DNA of 64,000 bases from positions 2,914,001 to 2,978,000 of the forward strand of contig OZ345356.1 of the NCBI GenBank assembly GCA_977006965.1. Reading direction: 5' to 3'. The DNA comes from Phymatolithon calcareum (Eukaryota > Rhodophyta > Florideophyceae > Hapalidiales). The position numbers and the translations under genes were made by a program. The notes below the pieces were generated by a model. The model saw only the letters and a program-made list of their open reading frames with translations. It was not told the origin of the DNA and did no database searches. Position 1 is the first letter of the stretch. Each line of letters begins with the position of its first letter. Shown here in pieces: positions 22,343 to 33,573 of the stretch.

Positions 22343-22870
22343 TCAGTGCTCAGTGACAGTGACTGCGCAGCAATTGGTCAGAGGATGACGTAGAGTTGAA
22401 TTTCCCGCAGCCCACAAACTGAAACAGCTGACTTTCTGTCGACCTTGTACATCTTCAAGCGCATGTTTTGAGCTCATCATCGTCATCTCCAAGCCGCCCG
22501 CCTTCCCACAGGAGCACCTCACTCCCTTGACCAAAAATGAAAACTCGTCCAAATGAGCCCAAACCAGTCCCCAGACCAAACATTCACCTTCCGCATCATC
22601 CAAAACAAGTTTCTCGGCCATCAGCGTCATGTCGGTGTTGCTCGTCTTCTTCCCCAGCAAGGTCACTACCTTGACCAAAAATAAAAACTCGTCCAAATCA
22701 GCTCAAACTAGTCTCTTGACTACTCCCACACCTTTGCCATCATGCAAAACAAGATTTCACCCCGTCACCGTCATGTCGGTGTCGCGCGTCTTCTTCCCCG
22801 GCAAGGTCACTACCTTGACCAGAAATTAAAACTCGTCCAAATGAGCTCAAACTAGTCTCTTCACCACTCC
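22343..22870 (-). repeat. 144-bp tandem repeat, about 2.5 units or more, minus strand open
   Basis: Units start at 22518, 22662 and 22806, an exact 144-bp step (48 codons). Shared blocks are ttgacca-aaa-aaaactcgtccaaat and gtcatgtcggtgt-gc-cgtcttcttcccc. The minus strand is open across unit 1 and part of unit 2 (22343-22696), giving a repeat with LDEF-F-LVK in each unit. This could be the remains of a gene for a 48-residue-repeat protein, or a minisatellite with a period divisible by three by chance. Confidence 0.65.
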
Positions 22871-22891
22871 CACACCTATTTACTTTCCACT

Positions 22892-23165
22892 GGCTCACCA
22901 AGCACCGTCAATCAAAATAGAATTGAAAAGTAGGTCCACTGGCGCACCAGGCTCCACAATTTGGGCCCTCTGGAAGACCCCTCGAAAATAACCCCATTTT
23001 CGCACATTGATGTCGGCGCCTGGTGAGCCAAAGTTGAAAGTTACATATTTTTCCTGGATCCTGGTGAGCCACCTGCGATTTTTGCTCTTCTGAGATAACC
23101 CTCTCACAGCACCTTTCCTATGGGTTTTTGCATTTTGTTGCTTATCATTAAATTCTATTTGCATC
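22892..23165. repeat. Foldback cluster of a 12-bp motif
   Basis: GCCTGGTGAGCC-like motif appears four times: on the minus strand at 22892-22903 and 22941-22952, on the plus strand at 23018-23029 and 23059-23070. Outside them aatagaattgaa (22915) and its inverted form near 23149 also pair. Probably a small decayed MITE. Confidence 0.45.
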
Positions 23166-23169
23166 TAAG

Positions 23170-26100
23170 TCTCCAATAGCTCGAGTCTATTTTTTCGTTT
23201 TTTTTCAGGGCGAGTAAAATTGGCGCAAACATTTTCGTTCACGCAAACTTACGCACTCAGTACCATTCGACGCCTCTCGATGCGCCCTTTCGAATAGTTA
23301 CAAGCGCGCAAGTGTGCGCGAGCGGGAACATAGCGCGCCAAAACACACAACATGTTCCTGAAAAATTAGCACAAAAATAGATTCTTAATTTATGATATAA
23401 TATTTGCTTCGATATCCTATTTCATAAATATATTTTGGCGTAATCTCTTGGTTCTGGCGCACCAACTTGCCGTTCGCCCAGAGTTACGCGCGTTGTACCA
23501 ATCTATTTGTCTCAATGAGAGCTCTCGAACGGTTCAAAGCGCGTAGCTCTTCGCGAACGACAAGGTGGTGCCCTTACATCCGGACTGACCATAGAGAGGT
23601 ATCGCGCATGGCCAATAACATAAGACAATTGGGTATGGTCACCAATGATAAGTTGTTGCAATGAGTGGTAGCCAATTACGAGAAAGTTACATGAAATATT
23701 ACCAATAACAATTGCCATCATGGAATTGACGGCTCGTGGTTGCGTTACTGCGAAAATGCACTGGGGGACTGCAGCAGAGTTCTAGCCCAGAGAAACAAAA
23801 TAATTTTTGGGCCATAGTGCTGCCGTGCTGTTTCACTGTTTAGTGGAAGAAAGAATGCGCTCTATTGGCTAATTCGGTGTGCCTTGCGTAATGGAAACGA
23901 TTCACGAGGCTGCACTGTCCATCAATGAACAGGGAGGTATTGGCTTATGTACAGATCTCGCGGCGGATGGAGAGAGGAGGACGGACGGGTCAGCAGAGCA
24001 CAAAGTAGTCACGAAGACAGTGGCAGGTTACTCGCCGACACACGATGAAGTGTTGCAAATAAGGGTTCAGAAAATAAGGCGAAGGAATTAAGGTCCTTGG
24101 CTGATGGGCTAATTGCAGAGTCGGTTGAAATTCGTCCGTACCAGTTATGTGATGCTGCTAAGCAATTGTGATATACTGCCAAGCGGCATGCTAGAGTCGT
24201 GCGCGTTCCACAGGTGGACGGATTTTAGTATTGTGGAAGAGTGGAGATCCAGCACATCTACGTAGGGTGTCTGTATTCGCCTGCATAAAACGTCGAACAT
24301 GTGACAGTGTGCAGGCAAGTTATTTATTACTTACTTGTGCTTGCAAACAAATATACGTACAATATGTATATCTTTCGAGAATAAAAACTACTAGTGGAAT
24401 CAAAAATTACTGGACACCTCAAGCATCATCCGATCTCCCCAAAGATGCCTTCGAACGCACCGGCATGACCTAAGAAGCAAGGGAGCCAGTAGAAATGCTC
24501 AGTATCTCATGTATCGATAGAGAGCTCTGGTTTTCTTTCTGAATGCCCTTCACGGCGCTTTGGGAACCGTTTTCAGCACTCAGCATGGATTTTTACGATA
24601 GGTGGACTTTGCATCGGACGCAACTCCCAGTACTCATTCTGTTTTATTCAGCAGAAGAACGACGTAGTCAATCATGTAAGCAGCAGAGGTATAAATACAT
24701 ACAGAAATTAAATTCTTTTCTATATTTCATCGTCAATACAGTAGCACACTATGAAAATAGACTGCAGTAACGAATATATTTTTCTTGGTCCTCAACAAAT
24801 CAGATTAATCGTCCTCTGTCGGGCACTCAGATCATCACCGTTGGTTCCAAAATTAGTCAAGCCGCTTAGGGAGCGGCACAGATAACCGAAAATGCTTGTA
24901 GAACATCTGTCAGACCTTCACATAGACGAGGCCCGCTTCAGCGTGTCGATTAAAATTACGATGGACCAATGAATTGAAACTCGCATAACTGATACTGGAT
25001 CACGTCGAAAACACGCGATTGTTACGATGCAAAGTAATGCCTAGCTGCTGCCGGTGATTTCACGTCCCGATACGAATATGGTATAAGTAGCGCTGTTATT
25101 TAATAATCTAGTGTTGTTTCTGGCGTATAATGAGTTTAGTGCAAATTTTAAAAAACACTCCATTTTGTTCGACCGTCGTGTAATGTGACACGTGAGCTAA
25201 CCTACAGTGGGCAGAGCTACCGGAAACACAGATTTTTAATAATGTTTCGTTACCGTAGCACTGTCACACGTTGTTGTAACATCTAGAAACATCTATGAAC
25301 ATGTTAACTCATCTAAGGTAGGCCTCAAATCTATCATACACAAGTAATACCTGGTAACACCCCATGATACATTGGTGTTACTGTTACGGTAACACATTGG
25401 TAGCACTTTTGTATCATTTTTACTACCACGCTAGCAATATACTTTCTGTTACAGTACCGGGAAGTCTACACTCGGCTATTCTATAGTGTTATGGCAATCT
25501 CCTCACTACAGATACAATGAGAAAAATAACTACTGCGAGATGACGATTCGAGACAGGTGAGACTCTTAATGGTTCATGTCGGATGTGTGATGGTCGTAGA
25601 AGCAAATACAGTCAATCCTCTTTAAATGCATACTGTATATCGATATATCCTCGGTTTTACGAATACAAGCAAGAGAAAGGAATACAGAATACGCCTAATA
25701 TGAAGAAATTCTAGGCTTTTCAGAATATTTGATTAGCGTTTACTTTCTCAGAGCCAAGCCTCGGGGAATGCTTGAAATTTACTCGGGTTTTTGATAATGA
25801 CGCCTTTGCTAGCGGGATTTCCGCTGATATCCTGTGCACCATGCATTACTGTACTATGTTGCGGGACAGACTGATTATCCTCCCTGTTCCCAGTCTGGTT
25901 CGCATCCGGAAAAGCACCTGCTCGAGCAGAGAAATGAGTACGCCATATGAGCCACGTGAAAAGCCTTTCTATGGAACAGCAATGAGTTAATGATGTTTCA
26001 ATAGAAAGTAATACTGTAAGAGAATACCTCAGTCAAGTTGGTACACAAGTCGTAAAGCTTACGATTCAAATTCACGTCTGGAATATCCTCTGTTGCTGGA

Positions 26101-27095
26101 TATCATAGCAGTGCACATTAAGGGATTGACAGTAGTGGACAATTGCATGGCAAAACGAAGAACGTACTTTGCAAGACAACTTTATCTTAAGGGTAGACCT
26201 TCCAATGTGTCATACACAGGATCACCGTGTGGACATTCGATGTTCCGTGCAAATTTGTCACTATACTGTAGTCTACATTAGTTTCTGCTTTCCGCTGTCT
26301 CCAGAGCGGAGCTCACCATGATACTGCTCGATGAACATGGAGCTCGTGATCTACAGGAGCTCTCTATGATATAATTGCAACCATAGTTAACTCTTCAACC
26401 TGGTCGTGCTTATGAGATTATGTGAGAGCAACTTTGGTAAAGTTTGTCAAGCTAAAGATAAAGGCTTACAAGAATGTCTAATTATTACAAAAAAATAGCA
26501 GATTTATAGCCTTTGTTGTCCAGTCAGGCAAATGATCAGGGCTTCGAAGACTTTCGAATCAGGACACCAAGTAGTTCGCATTTACTGTCTATGCTGTCAT
26601 GGAGAGATTCTATGAAACCAACATACATAAGGTTATTCAAGTGGAAGATCAAGGCTTGCAAACCATTCTCATCACGAAAGAAAACAATGCGTATTTAAAG
26701 CCTGTGTCGTCCTGATGAGATAGTATAAGAGCAACTTAAAAAATGTTGTCCTGATGAATTTGTATGGGAACATCATGTTCCCATGAAGAAAGCGTGTTTT
26801 TATGCTCTGCACAACAGCAATAGAGTAGTCTTTCAATGGTGCGTGTAACGCAAGAGCGGATTTTAGAGCTCGCTCGCTGAGCAAACATCCCGTTTGCTAT
26901 TCTCGCAAAACGACATTGCGGGTTAAGAGCTTTCTTGGCCACACAATACCCATAACGTCTGTGTATCGTCTGCGCACTGTTTGTCAAACGTTCGAGATTA
27001 TTAACTTTAGCAAGACAGTGTCTGTTAGGTCATCAGTTTGATTATTATCAGTCGACACTCCGAGTGTGAGACCATGCGTGTCATCACAGCTAGCT
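23170..27095. other. AT-rich intergenic DNA, no gene recognised
   Basis: About 3.9 kb of short unsupported ORFs. Local features are a gtgttac...gtaacac palindrome near 25374, a near-perfect palindrome atgggaacat-c-atgttcccat at 26763-26783, and imperfect repetition of blocks such as gagagcaactt and aggcttgcaa between 26400 and 26760. Confidence 0.4.
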
Positions 27096-27099
27096 TCAC

Positions 27100-27531
27100 T
27101 TATCTAGGGCTATATAAGTAGCTCAAGAATACACCTTCAGTAAATGGAGGCACCGTGCTTCGGAATCTGAACGAGTGGCAGGTGGAGGTGGAGCTTGAGT
27201 AAGACCTGTTTGGCAGTGAAAGCGCACTACATGTGCCTAGCTTGATGTGCTCAAAGAGATCCACTGCTTCCTCTGCCGTGTGGCGATTCGAGGAAGATCT
27301 CATGTAACCACGCGGGACACAGGAACTCATTAAAGGAGTGAAGACTGGTGCGGATGGAGTTGTTAGTGTTAAGGCTGTGACGTCCCCCGCAATTGTAGCC
27401 GAGGGAATGGGTATTGTGGTAGAGATCGATGCACGATCAGAATTAGAAGCCAAGGTCGCCATTGCCGCTCGAACCTCCCAATTTGAAGTTGATGCCTCTG
27501 CTGGAACGTAAACAACGCTACATTAGCAGTG
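27100..27531 (-). CDS. Hypothetical Ser/Thr-rich ORF
   Basis: Open minus-strand frame of about 140 codons containing MATLASNSDRASISTTI, Thr/Pro-rich low-complexity sequence, then NRHTAEEAVDLFEHIKLGT and a Ser-rich C terminus. No family recognised. It could be the N-terminal part of a gag-like or LINE ORF1 protein. Weak support; chance is possible. Confidence 0.25.
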
Positions 27532-27749
27532 GTCCATGAAACTTATTTCTAGCTCTTGCGAGCTACCAGATAGTCATTGTTAAAGGCCTACATCACCATC
27601 TTTGAAGGGCTCTCACTGGCCGAAACAATGTTCATAAAATGGATGACAATTTTAATTATGTCGTTTGCACCGACGGGACTGTATCAAGTTTCAGGAAAAT
27701 GTGTAGAAACAAGTGAAATATTTTCAAATATGAAGTCAGCAAAAGTTTC

Positions 27750-28432
27750 CGATGTTCGGCTCAAATCAATCATTAGAGAAAAATGCCTACTGTGTTTACA
27801 ATCGTCAGTATCTGATATTTCGCAGGGCATACTCGAATCACTGGTTTCAACTGGGGTTTAAAAAAGGAAAAAGTACAGAGCTGTCAATCATACGGGCATC
27901 AGAGCTGCTGAACGCTCAGCAACGATGCATAGCAGTTCTGGACCTAAAGGCAGCCTACAACGCAGTACCGAGGAAACACGTTTAAATAGAATGAGAAAAG
28001 TGCTGCCCCCCTGATGTGTGTGGTATGGTCGATGCATTGCTGACGCCACCTTGGGTCTCAACCATTGGAGATAGCAAATAGAACTGGTTGCTACCGGATA
28101 AAGGCGTCCCACAGGGATCCCTTCTCAGTCCGAGCCTATATAACATCTTAATGGATGAGTTCGCCGAGCGAATGAGCGAAGTAACCAGGACCTGGGCCAA
28201 CGAACCAGCTATCATCTTCGCAGACGGCGTTCGTCTTTCGACGAAATCTCCCGCAGCTTTGCAAGGCCTGCTGGATAGAGCCACGAAGTGAGCCCAAGAG
28301 CGTGTAATGACATGGAATACGAAACAAGGAAAAAGGGAATTTTAGAATCAGAGAAACAGCAGGACGGACGTTCAAACTAGAGTCCAAAGTCTTGGCCCAT
28401 GTGCCGGAGATTACGTATCTAGGAGCATACCA
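27750..28432 (+). pseudogene. LINE reverse transcriptase fragment with FADG active site
   Basis: RT blocks read across stops and frameshifts: LGFKKGKSTELSI, AVLDLKAAYNAVPRKHV, KGVPQGSLLSPSLYNILMDEFAERM, IIFADGVRLS, then VMTWNTKQGK and EITYLGAY. The palm motif is FADG instead of FADD. The fragment ends where a minus-strand L-B poly(A) tail begins. Confidence 0.85.
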
Positions 28433-28925
28433 ATTTTTTTTGCAACTGGTAAGTTGTTTCTTAAAAGCCCTCAGTTACACTCATAAGACTGTACGGGAGC
28501 GGCTTTCCAGTACTATTTCGTTCTAGTATGTCTCCTTGCCCCTAGTACAGGGACTCATCATTTTCCATGTTTTCAATAATGGTGACGCGGTAGAACAAGA
28601 ACGAGTCTAGTGCCTTTTCCGTAATTAGCATGTCTTAGGGGTCCAGTTTATACTTCGCCAAATTCTTGGATAGCGTTTCCAGGTGCTGATCGGCAGCCTT
28701 ACCGAATTTTTCCGACATCAATGTCGTGCTCACTTGAGGAAATCTCCCGCTTGCGTACATCAAGGCAAACTGTCTATGACGCACCTTCGCAAACCGGAGG
28801 ATAGCTGGGATATCTTGTTTCTTGGCGAACGGAATTTTTCTTTTTCTTCTTGATTCGAGCCGTTCGCCTTCCTTGGTAAACATTTCTCGCCGGAGCTGAC
28901 CTGTGGTTTTGCCTTCTTGCATATG
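28433..28925 (-). mobile_element. L-B LINE 3' end, 5' truncated
   Basis: The minus strand has the L-B C-terminal domain (SRRKRKIPFAKKQDIPAIL, KVRHRQFALMYASGRFPQVS, stop at 28635), then a 3' UTR containing cagtcttatgagtgtaactgaggg and an A-rich end at 28430-28440. It matches the L-B copies at 36300-36857 and 41190-41330. Confidence 0.8.
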
Positions 28926-29437
28926 CTTGAAGGGGCCGCAAATTCGTTTCTTCGTAGCATCGAGGCGATGTCGCGACTTACTGTAGCGCCAAGCAAACTA
29001 ATGCTCGGTGTACACAAAGAAAGACAAGAACAGAGTGAGACAACAAAAAAAAAGCGGGAGAGACTTAGCGTTTAGCGGGAGAGACTGAATGTGACCGACG
29101 AAAAAGACACAACCCAAAAGGGGCAAACCGGAAGAAACGGTGTATCGTCCTCGGAGCACACTTCCCAGATTTATGACTGAGTGAGCTCGACGAAGGAAAG
29201 TTGCACGCGGATCCAAATGTGATAGTTCGGACTCTGCCGGAAATGGAGTCCGTGTATTGATGTTCACGGAGCACGCTCCACAGCCTTGCGGGAACTCCAG
29301 CGGTCGTATTGATCGGACACGAGCTCGAGCCTTCGCGTCACAGGTTTATGAAAGCTCAACGATGAGAGCACCGGCGCGATAGAGGCGCAGATGAAGAACA
29401 AAGAAACGAAAATAAGGAAGAGAATGGGGGACGAACG

Positions 29438-29809
29438 ATGTTGATGTCGTCGTCAAGCGGCGACCTTGGCTTGGCCGTCGACTTTAGTACGAACACACGA
29501 AGAGAAGGGAAATTTGGAATGCGGTGTGTGCGACTTCGCCGTGCTGGATTGCACGGAAAGCCCACTATACGCGTTGGATTTGGGTTGAGTGGGAAGCTTG
29601 CGAGTACTGCGTGGTCGAAGGGACGTGCAGGCTACTTGAAGCGTGCGGCGATCCGAGCAGTCGAGCCAGAACTAGAAAACCTCCACCTTCCTTTACTGAG
29701 AAGGTTCAAGCTACGCTATGTACTGTCAGCAGAAGTGAAGAAAGAAAGAGATTGGTTGTTGGGGGACAGTTCCGCTTGGCCCGACGACAAGGGTGTTCTG
29801 CGCGTCTAG
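29438..29809 (+). CDS. Hypothetical ORF, weak
   Basis: 123 codons between an L-B fragment and the mnmA relic. No family recognised. An overlapping frame (29524-30000) is also open and has a Cys-rich WEACEYCVVEGTCRLLEAC segment. One of them may be the remains of an exon; neither is well supported. Confidence 0.15.
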   Translation: MLMSSSSGDLGLAVDFSTNTRREGKFGMRCVRLRRAGLHGKPTIRVGFGLSGKLASTAWSKGRAGYLKRAAIRAVEPELENLHLPLLRRFKLRYVLSAEVKKERDWLLGDSSAWPDDKGVLRV

Positions 29810-30021
29810 AACGAGACAGAAGCGTACAGGCGTCGCTACCTAATAATCTGAAGTGGCGGTTAGTCGCGAGAGAACTTGCGCCTTCAACCAACCATACAAC
29901 TACCATCGTGTTGACTTCATGTTGTCGTCATGTTGTCTTTGGACATAACATGAAGGACAATACTCACCAAGCGCCACACTTACCCACTGTAACTTTTTAA
30001 CGTTGCGTTCTTATCTTGGCT

Positions 30022-30645
30022 TAGACAGTATCTCTAACTTCCTTTCCGTTCCGCGGCGCATCATCTTGAACTCTAGGATTTCTCAGTAAGAGTGAGGTGC
30101 GGGCGATGGCGCGGCGATTGGGACTTCCTAACCGCGATCGTCCGGACAGCAAGGGTGACTGTTCTTTAGGGAAGGTCAGACGGGAGGAGTTTCTGCGCCT
30201 GCGAATTGGCGTCCAGCGCGGTCAATTAGTTGAGTTTGAGACTGGTAAGATTCTTGGTGAGCATGACGGGTTTTGGCTCTTCACGCTCGGACAGAGGAAA
30301 GGAACTGGGCTCAGTGATGGACCGTGGTACCTGGTTTCGAAGGACGTGGGGCAAAACGTGGTGCACGTTAGTCGTGAATATTAGAGTAGTGGGGAAGGAT
30401 TGGAGAGGGACGAGTTAGAGGTGGAAAACGAGAACTGGATCTCCGGGAATTGGCCCATGGAGGTTGGCAAACATATGGACGTTCTGGTTACGGTGAGACG
30501 TGGTCCACGGTTTTGCGAAGCAGTTTTGAAGAGGACTGGGGTGCATTGTGGGCAGGTGCGGCTTAAGGAGAGGGAAAAGTCGCTGGCACCGGGTCAGTTT
30601 GCTGTGCACATCCACATGTACCAGTTGGTGAGCGTAGTCTCATAG
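30022..30645 (+). pseudogene. mnmA: MnmA/TRMU tRNA 2-thiouridylase, C-terminal half, broken
   Basis: MnmA thiolates U34 of Lys/Glu/Gln tRNAs, in eukaryotes normally in mitochondria or plastids. Visible motifs in order are SISNFLSVPRR (equivalent of the DQ-YFLS block, other frame), LSKSEVRAMARRLGLPN, DRPDSKGDCSLGKV (Cys at the position of the family's catalytic Cys in GICF), FETGKILGEHDGFW, LGQRKGTGLSDGPWY, NVVHVSREY, NWISG, VRRGPRF and LAPGQFAV. A frameshift near 30070 and a TAG at 30382 (after SREY) break it. The N-terminal ATP-pyrophosphatase half is absent, and the C terminus ends YQLVSVVS. Flanked by LINEs, it is probably a fragment of a duplicated or retrocopied host gene. Missing exons upstream are possible. 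Confidence 0.85.
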
Positions 30646-30689
30646 TCTCACACCACATCTGCTGCTTCTCTCCACTCGATTATGATTCT

Positions 30690-30915
30690 ACGACATGGAA
30701 CACAAAGCCAGGAAAGAGCTAAGTGCTTAAGAACAAGGGGTTGCCTAAGCAAAAGTTCATGCTCACTCGGGCTCTCATGTGGAAAGAAAGTCGAATCAAG
30801 AGGATTTTCAGAAGCTAGAATGCGTTAAGTCGAAGTAGTTGAGAAGCTGCCCTGTTATTCAAAATGAGGTCTTGGGTGCTTTTAAAATAAATGGCATACA
30901 TCGCCCTTAAAATAA
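30690..30915 (+). mobile_element. L-A LINE fragment with internal deletion
   Basis: Begins WNTKPGKS-VLKNKGLPKQKF (RT thumb region), then jumps to ESRIKRIF near the C terminus, followed by the L-A 3' UTR and tail (gagaagctgcc...cttgggtgcttttaaaataaat). Confidence 0.7.
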
Positions 30916-30919
30916 GCAA

Positions 30920-32560
30920 ATCACACACGCCAGATTCTATGCTCTAAAATGCTGCGGCACATTGCTGAATCGCCCACTTGCTCGGCAGCGACTTGCACCA
31001 TCTGTACTAAATACATAGGGCATGAGAGCAACTGCTTTGGAGGATTACTGTAACCTACTGGCTGTTCCGAGAGCAACCAGAGACGTACAAGAGGTACATT
31101 GGGTCGTACGAGACGTCTAAGCCATGACCCGACACTCACAATTCGAAAAGGGGCTGGAATATCTCAAGAACAAAATATTTGCAAAGTCCTCAGATTTCCT
31201 CTGCAGGAGATGAAACAAAAACGTGGTGCATTATCAACCGAGGTGTTCCACAGGGCTCCCCGCTTAGTTCGTGCCTATATAGCATATTCATGGATACGTT
31301 CACGATACCGACCACAGCAAGTGGAGTCGCATGAAGCCTTCTAGACGTGCTAGCCTCTTACGGGAACAAAGCAATCCTCATCATCATGGATACGTTCGAA
31401 AAAGCCGCCGCCCGAGTAACAAGAACAGCGTCTGACCATCCAGCGCAGCTATTTGCGGATGACGTTCTTCAGGCAAAGAATGCAAAAGTAGTGCAAAAAC
31501 TGTTGGACATAGCTACGAAGTGAGCAGCCGAGAACTCAATGAAATGGAACAGAAAGCCAGGAAAGAGCGAGGTTCTTAAGTACAAAGGACTCCCAAAGAA
31601 GAAATTCTTCCTTCAGGAAAATGAGCCGCACCAGGCCTAGAGACTGTCCTACCTCGGGATCAGTTTGAACAACAACGGAGTTACCGACGATACAGCAATC
31701 TCAAGAGTTCGGAATGCGATGAGATGAATACAAAAACTCCGCCAAACTGGCTTGAACGTCAGAGGACTCCAACCAACCACGTGCATCAGGATTTTCAAGT
31801 CGTTGATTCTCCCCAAATGGGAGTATGCCATTCACCTGACCACGATCACGAAACGACTACTACTGGCCATTGAATCAGCAGAAGGTCTTTTCTACAGATA
31901 CGTTTTCGGAAAATATGCCGAGTATGGAAGGGAGAGGACTCGAGTGCTCTGCCGTCTCGCCAGCCCACAGATGAGAAGAATGCACCAAGCTGAAAGGTTC
32001 GCCTCAAGCTTGGCAAGACGGAAGAATCTGGAAGACGTATCAAAACACTTTGGTTATCTCGAGGAAGAGGAACACCTTAAAGAAACTCTGAAACAAGCGG
32101 AAGAAAGCATGGTGTCAAAAAAGCGACGCCTACAAGCAACAGTCAAAGTATGGTCGTTAGAAGAAGAGGGCTGGACAGTTAAAATCCCGATCGACGTACC
32201 GAGCAACCTACCAGTAGTGCTCTATATAAGGGACGGAACTACGCGGTTGAGATGCCTGCGAGCCATTTTCAACAGAGCTCTTTTGTGGCGAAAATCCATT
32301 CTGGGGAAGTACTTTGGGACTCGTGCTGTGGAAGAGCTTATCGTTTTGAAACGTATACTACGGTCTAGGAAGATGGACCGAGAAGCGGAATATGAATGCA
32401 AAAAACTTACTCGAGCCGTCAAAGGGAGAGAAATTCGAATTAAGGAGATATTAGAAGGAGAGTAGAGAGATGAGTATCGAAAACAGCGAGAAGCTGCCCT
32501 TTTACTCAATTTGAGGCTTTGGGAGCTTTTAAAATAAATCAACATATATCCCCTTAAAAG
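30920..32560 (+). mobile_element. L-A LINE, RT to 3' tail, 5' truncated
   Basis: RT blocks NRGVPQGSPLSSCLYSIFMDTF, AQLFADDVLQ, SMKWNRKPGKSEVLKYKG, LSYLGISLNNNGVTDD, then the long intact stretch 31752-32465 (MNVRGLQPTTCIRIFKSLI, LPKWEYAIHL, a charged helical region, FNRALLWRKSILGKYFG, YECKKLTRAVKGREIRIKEIL, stop). The 3' UTR ends with tttgggagcttttaaaataaatcaacatat at 32517-32546. Stops (TGA for Trp, TAG for Trp) precede 31752. An 82-bp L-C fragment is inserted at 31302-31383. Confidence 0.88.
31302..31383 (+). mobile_element. L-C LINE 3' end, 82 bp, with 14-bp target duplication
   Basis: Interrupts the L-A RT between MDTF and its repeat. The flanks tcatggatacgttc at 31288-31301 and 31384-31397 are identical. 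The insert matches the L-C 3' end at 33397-33475 (gaccacagcaagtggagtcg, ctagacgtgctagcctctta) and ends in CAT repeats. A very short, 5'-truncated retrotransposition product. Confidence 0.9.
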
Positions 32561-32569
32561 CATCGATAT

Positions 32570-33007
32570 TCAAGGATGAAGGTGATTCTATGGAGCTCAA
32601 CAGAAAGCGAAAAATTCCGTATGGTATCCTTGAGGCTATCCCTGCAATCCGAAGGCTACCGAAAGTACAACATCGTCAATTGGCAGTTAAGTGGGCATTT
32701 GGAAGGTTTCCCCTCTGAGCACGACAAGTCTAGAAGAAAATTTTGGTACGAGTGTGCCATTACTCATGGACACTGTTGCCAAGATGACTGAGCAGGCACT
32801 GGACCAGTTACTCTTCTTTACTATTGTGTTTTATGATGACATGGAATGATTTTCCATCTCCAAGCTTTTCCCCTATCTTCCATAGGGCTTTTTGCAGCTA
32901 GGGTTGCCACAAGAGCATATTGGCCAGCTGCTGTAGAAAGTAGCAACTGAAACGCATCTCCCTTACAGTCTCAAGGTTACTGAGAGCGTTAAATAAACCA
33001 ATTTTTT
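32570..33007 (+). mobile_element. L-B LINE 3' end, 5' truncated
   Basis: Starts with ELNRKRKIPYGILEAIPAI and RLPKVQHRQLAVKWAFGRFP, the L-B C-terminal domain. A frameshift follows, then a 3' UTR (gtagaaagtagcaactgaaacgcatctcccttacagtc) and the tail gagcgttaaataaacc. It directly follows the L-A tail, and its own tail is split by the L-C insertion at 33008-33478. Confidence 0.8.
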
Positions 33008-33478
33008 GTTTCAAAAGCCCCTATAGACTACTTACGAACACGGCGCTACCGCTTCCGCTTCGCTTACGCCTCTAGAGACCCTCGGTCGTATCGACTTTGG
33101 TATATGGATGTGAATCTTGGAATCTAAGAACACTAATTCTGAAAAACCTGAACGGTACCGTATCGAAGATGCTGGCCGCGATGACAAAAAGGACGATAGC
33201 CGAAGAAGCAAGAGAGCCCTCACAGGAGGTGATACAATGGATTAAGGACCATCGCTGGGGATTGCTAGGACATGTTCTACGCATGGGTGTGAACAGGCTC
33301 GTTCGCAGGATACTGGTACAATGCGTACTCAGAACATATGCTTCTCTCCTTGGCGATATCTCAAACCAAAATATCGAATCGTCCATAAAAGACGCTTCCG
33401 ACCACAGCAAGTGGAGTCGCATGAAGCCTTCTAGACGTGCTAGCCTCTTAGGGGAATAAAGCATCATCATCATCATAG
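33008..33478 (+). mobile_element. L-C LINE 3' end with 12-bp target duplication
   Basis: The C-terminal part of a LINE polyprotein is open from 33097 to 33459 (LVYGCESWNLRTLILKNLN, IKDHRWGLLGHVLRM, RLVRRILVQCV), the usual C-terminal arrangement of RTE/CR1-like and related RT proteins. The 3' end is ggggaataaagcatcatcatcat. The flanks aaccaatttttt at 32996-33007 and 33479-33490 are identical. Confidence 0.88.
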
Positions 33479-33573
33479 AACCAATTTTTTTAAATAAACG
33501 TCAAATAAGTGCGTTCTTTAATCAACCGGTTGCCGTTTGCGCCAATCGACTGAAAGTGTTCTAGATGATAAAA

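Noticed and set aside
22895-23164. 89-codon minus-strand ORF
   Set aside because: Made up of the foldback motif copies; no protein signal.
30022-30645. Functional mnmA gene
   Set aside because: Needs a frameshift near 30070 and a TAG at 30382 to be ignored, and the N-terminal catalytic half is absent.
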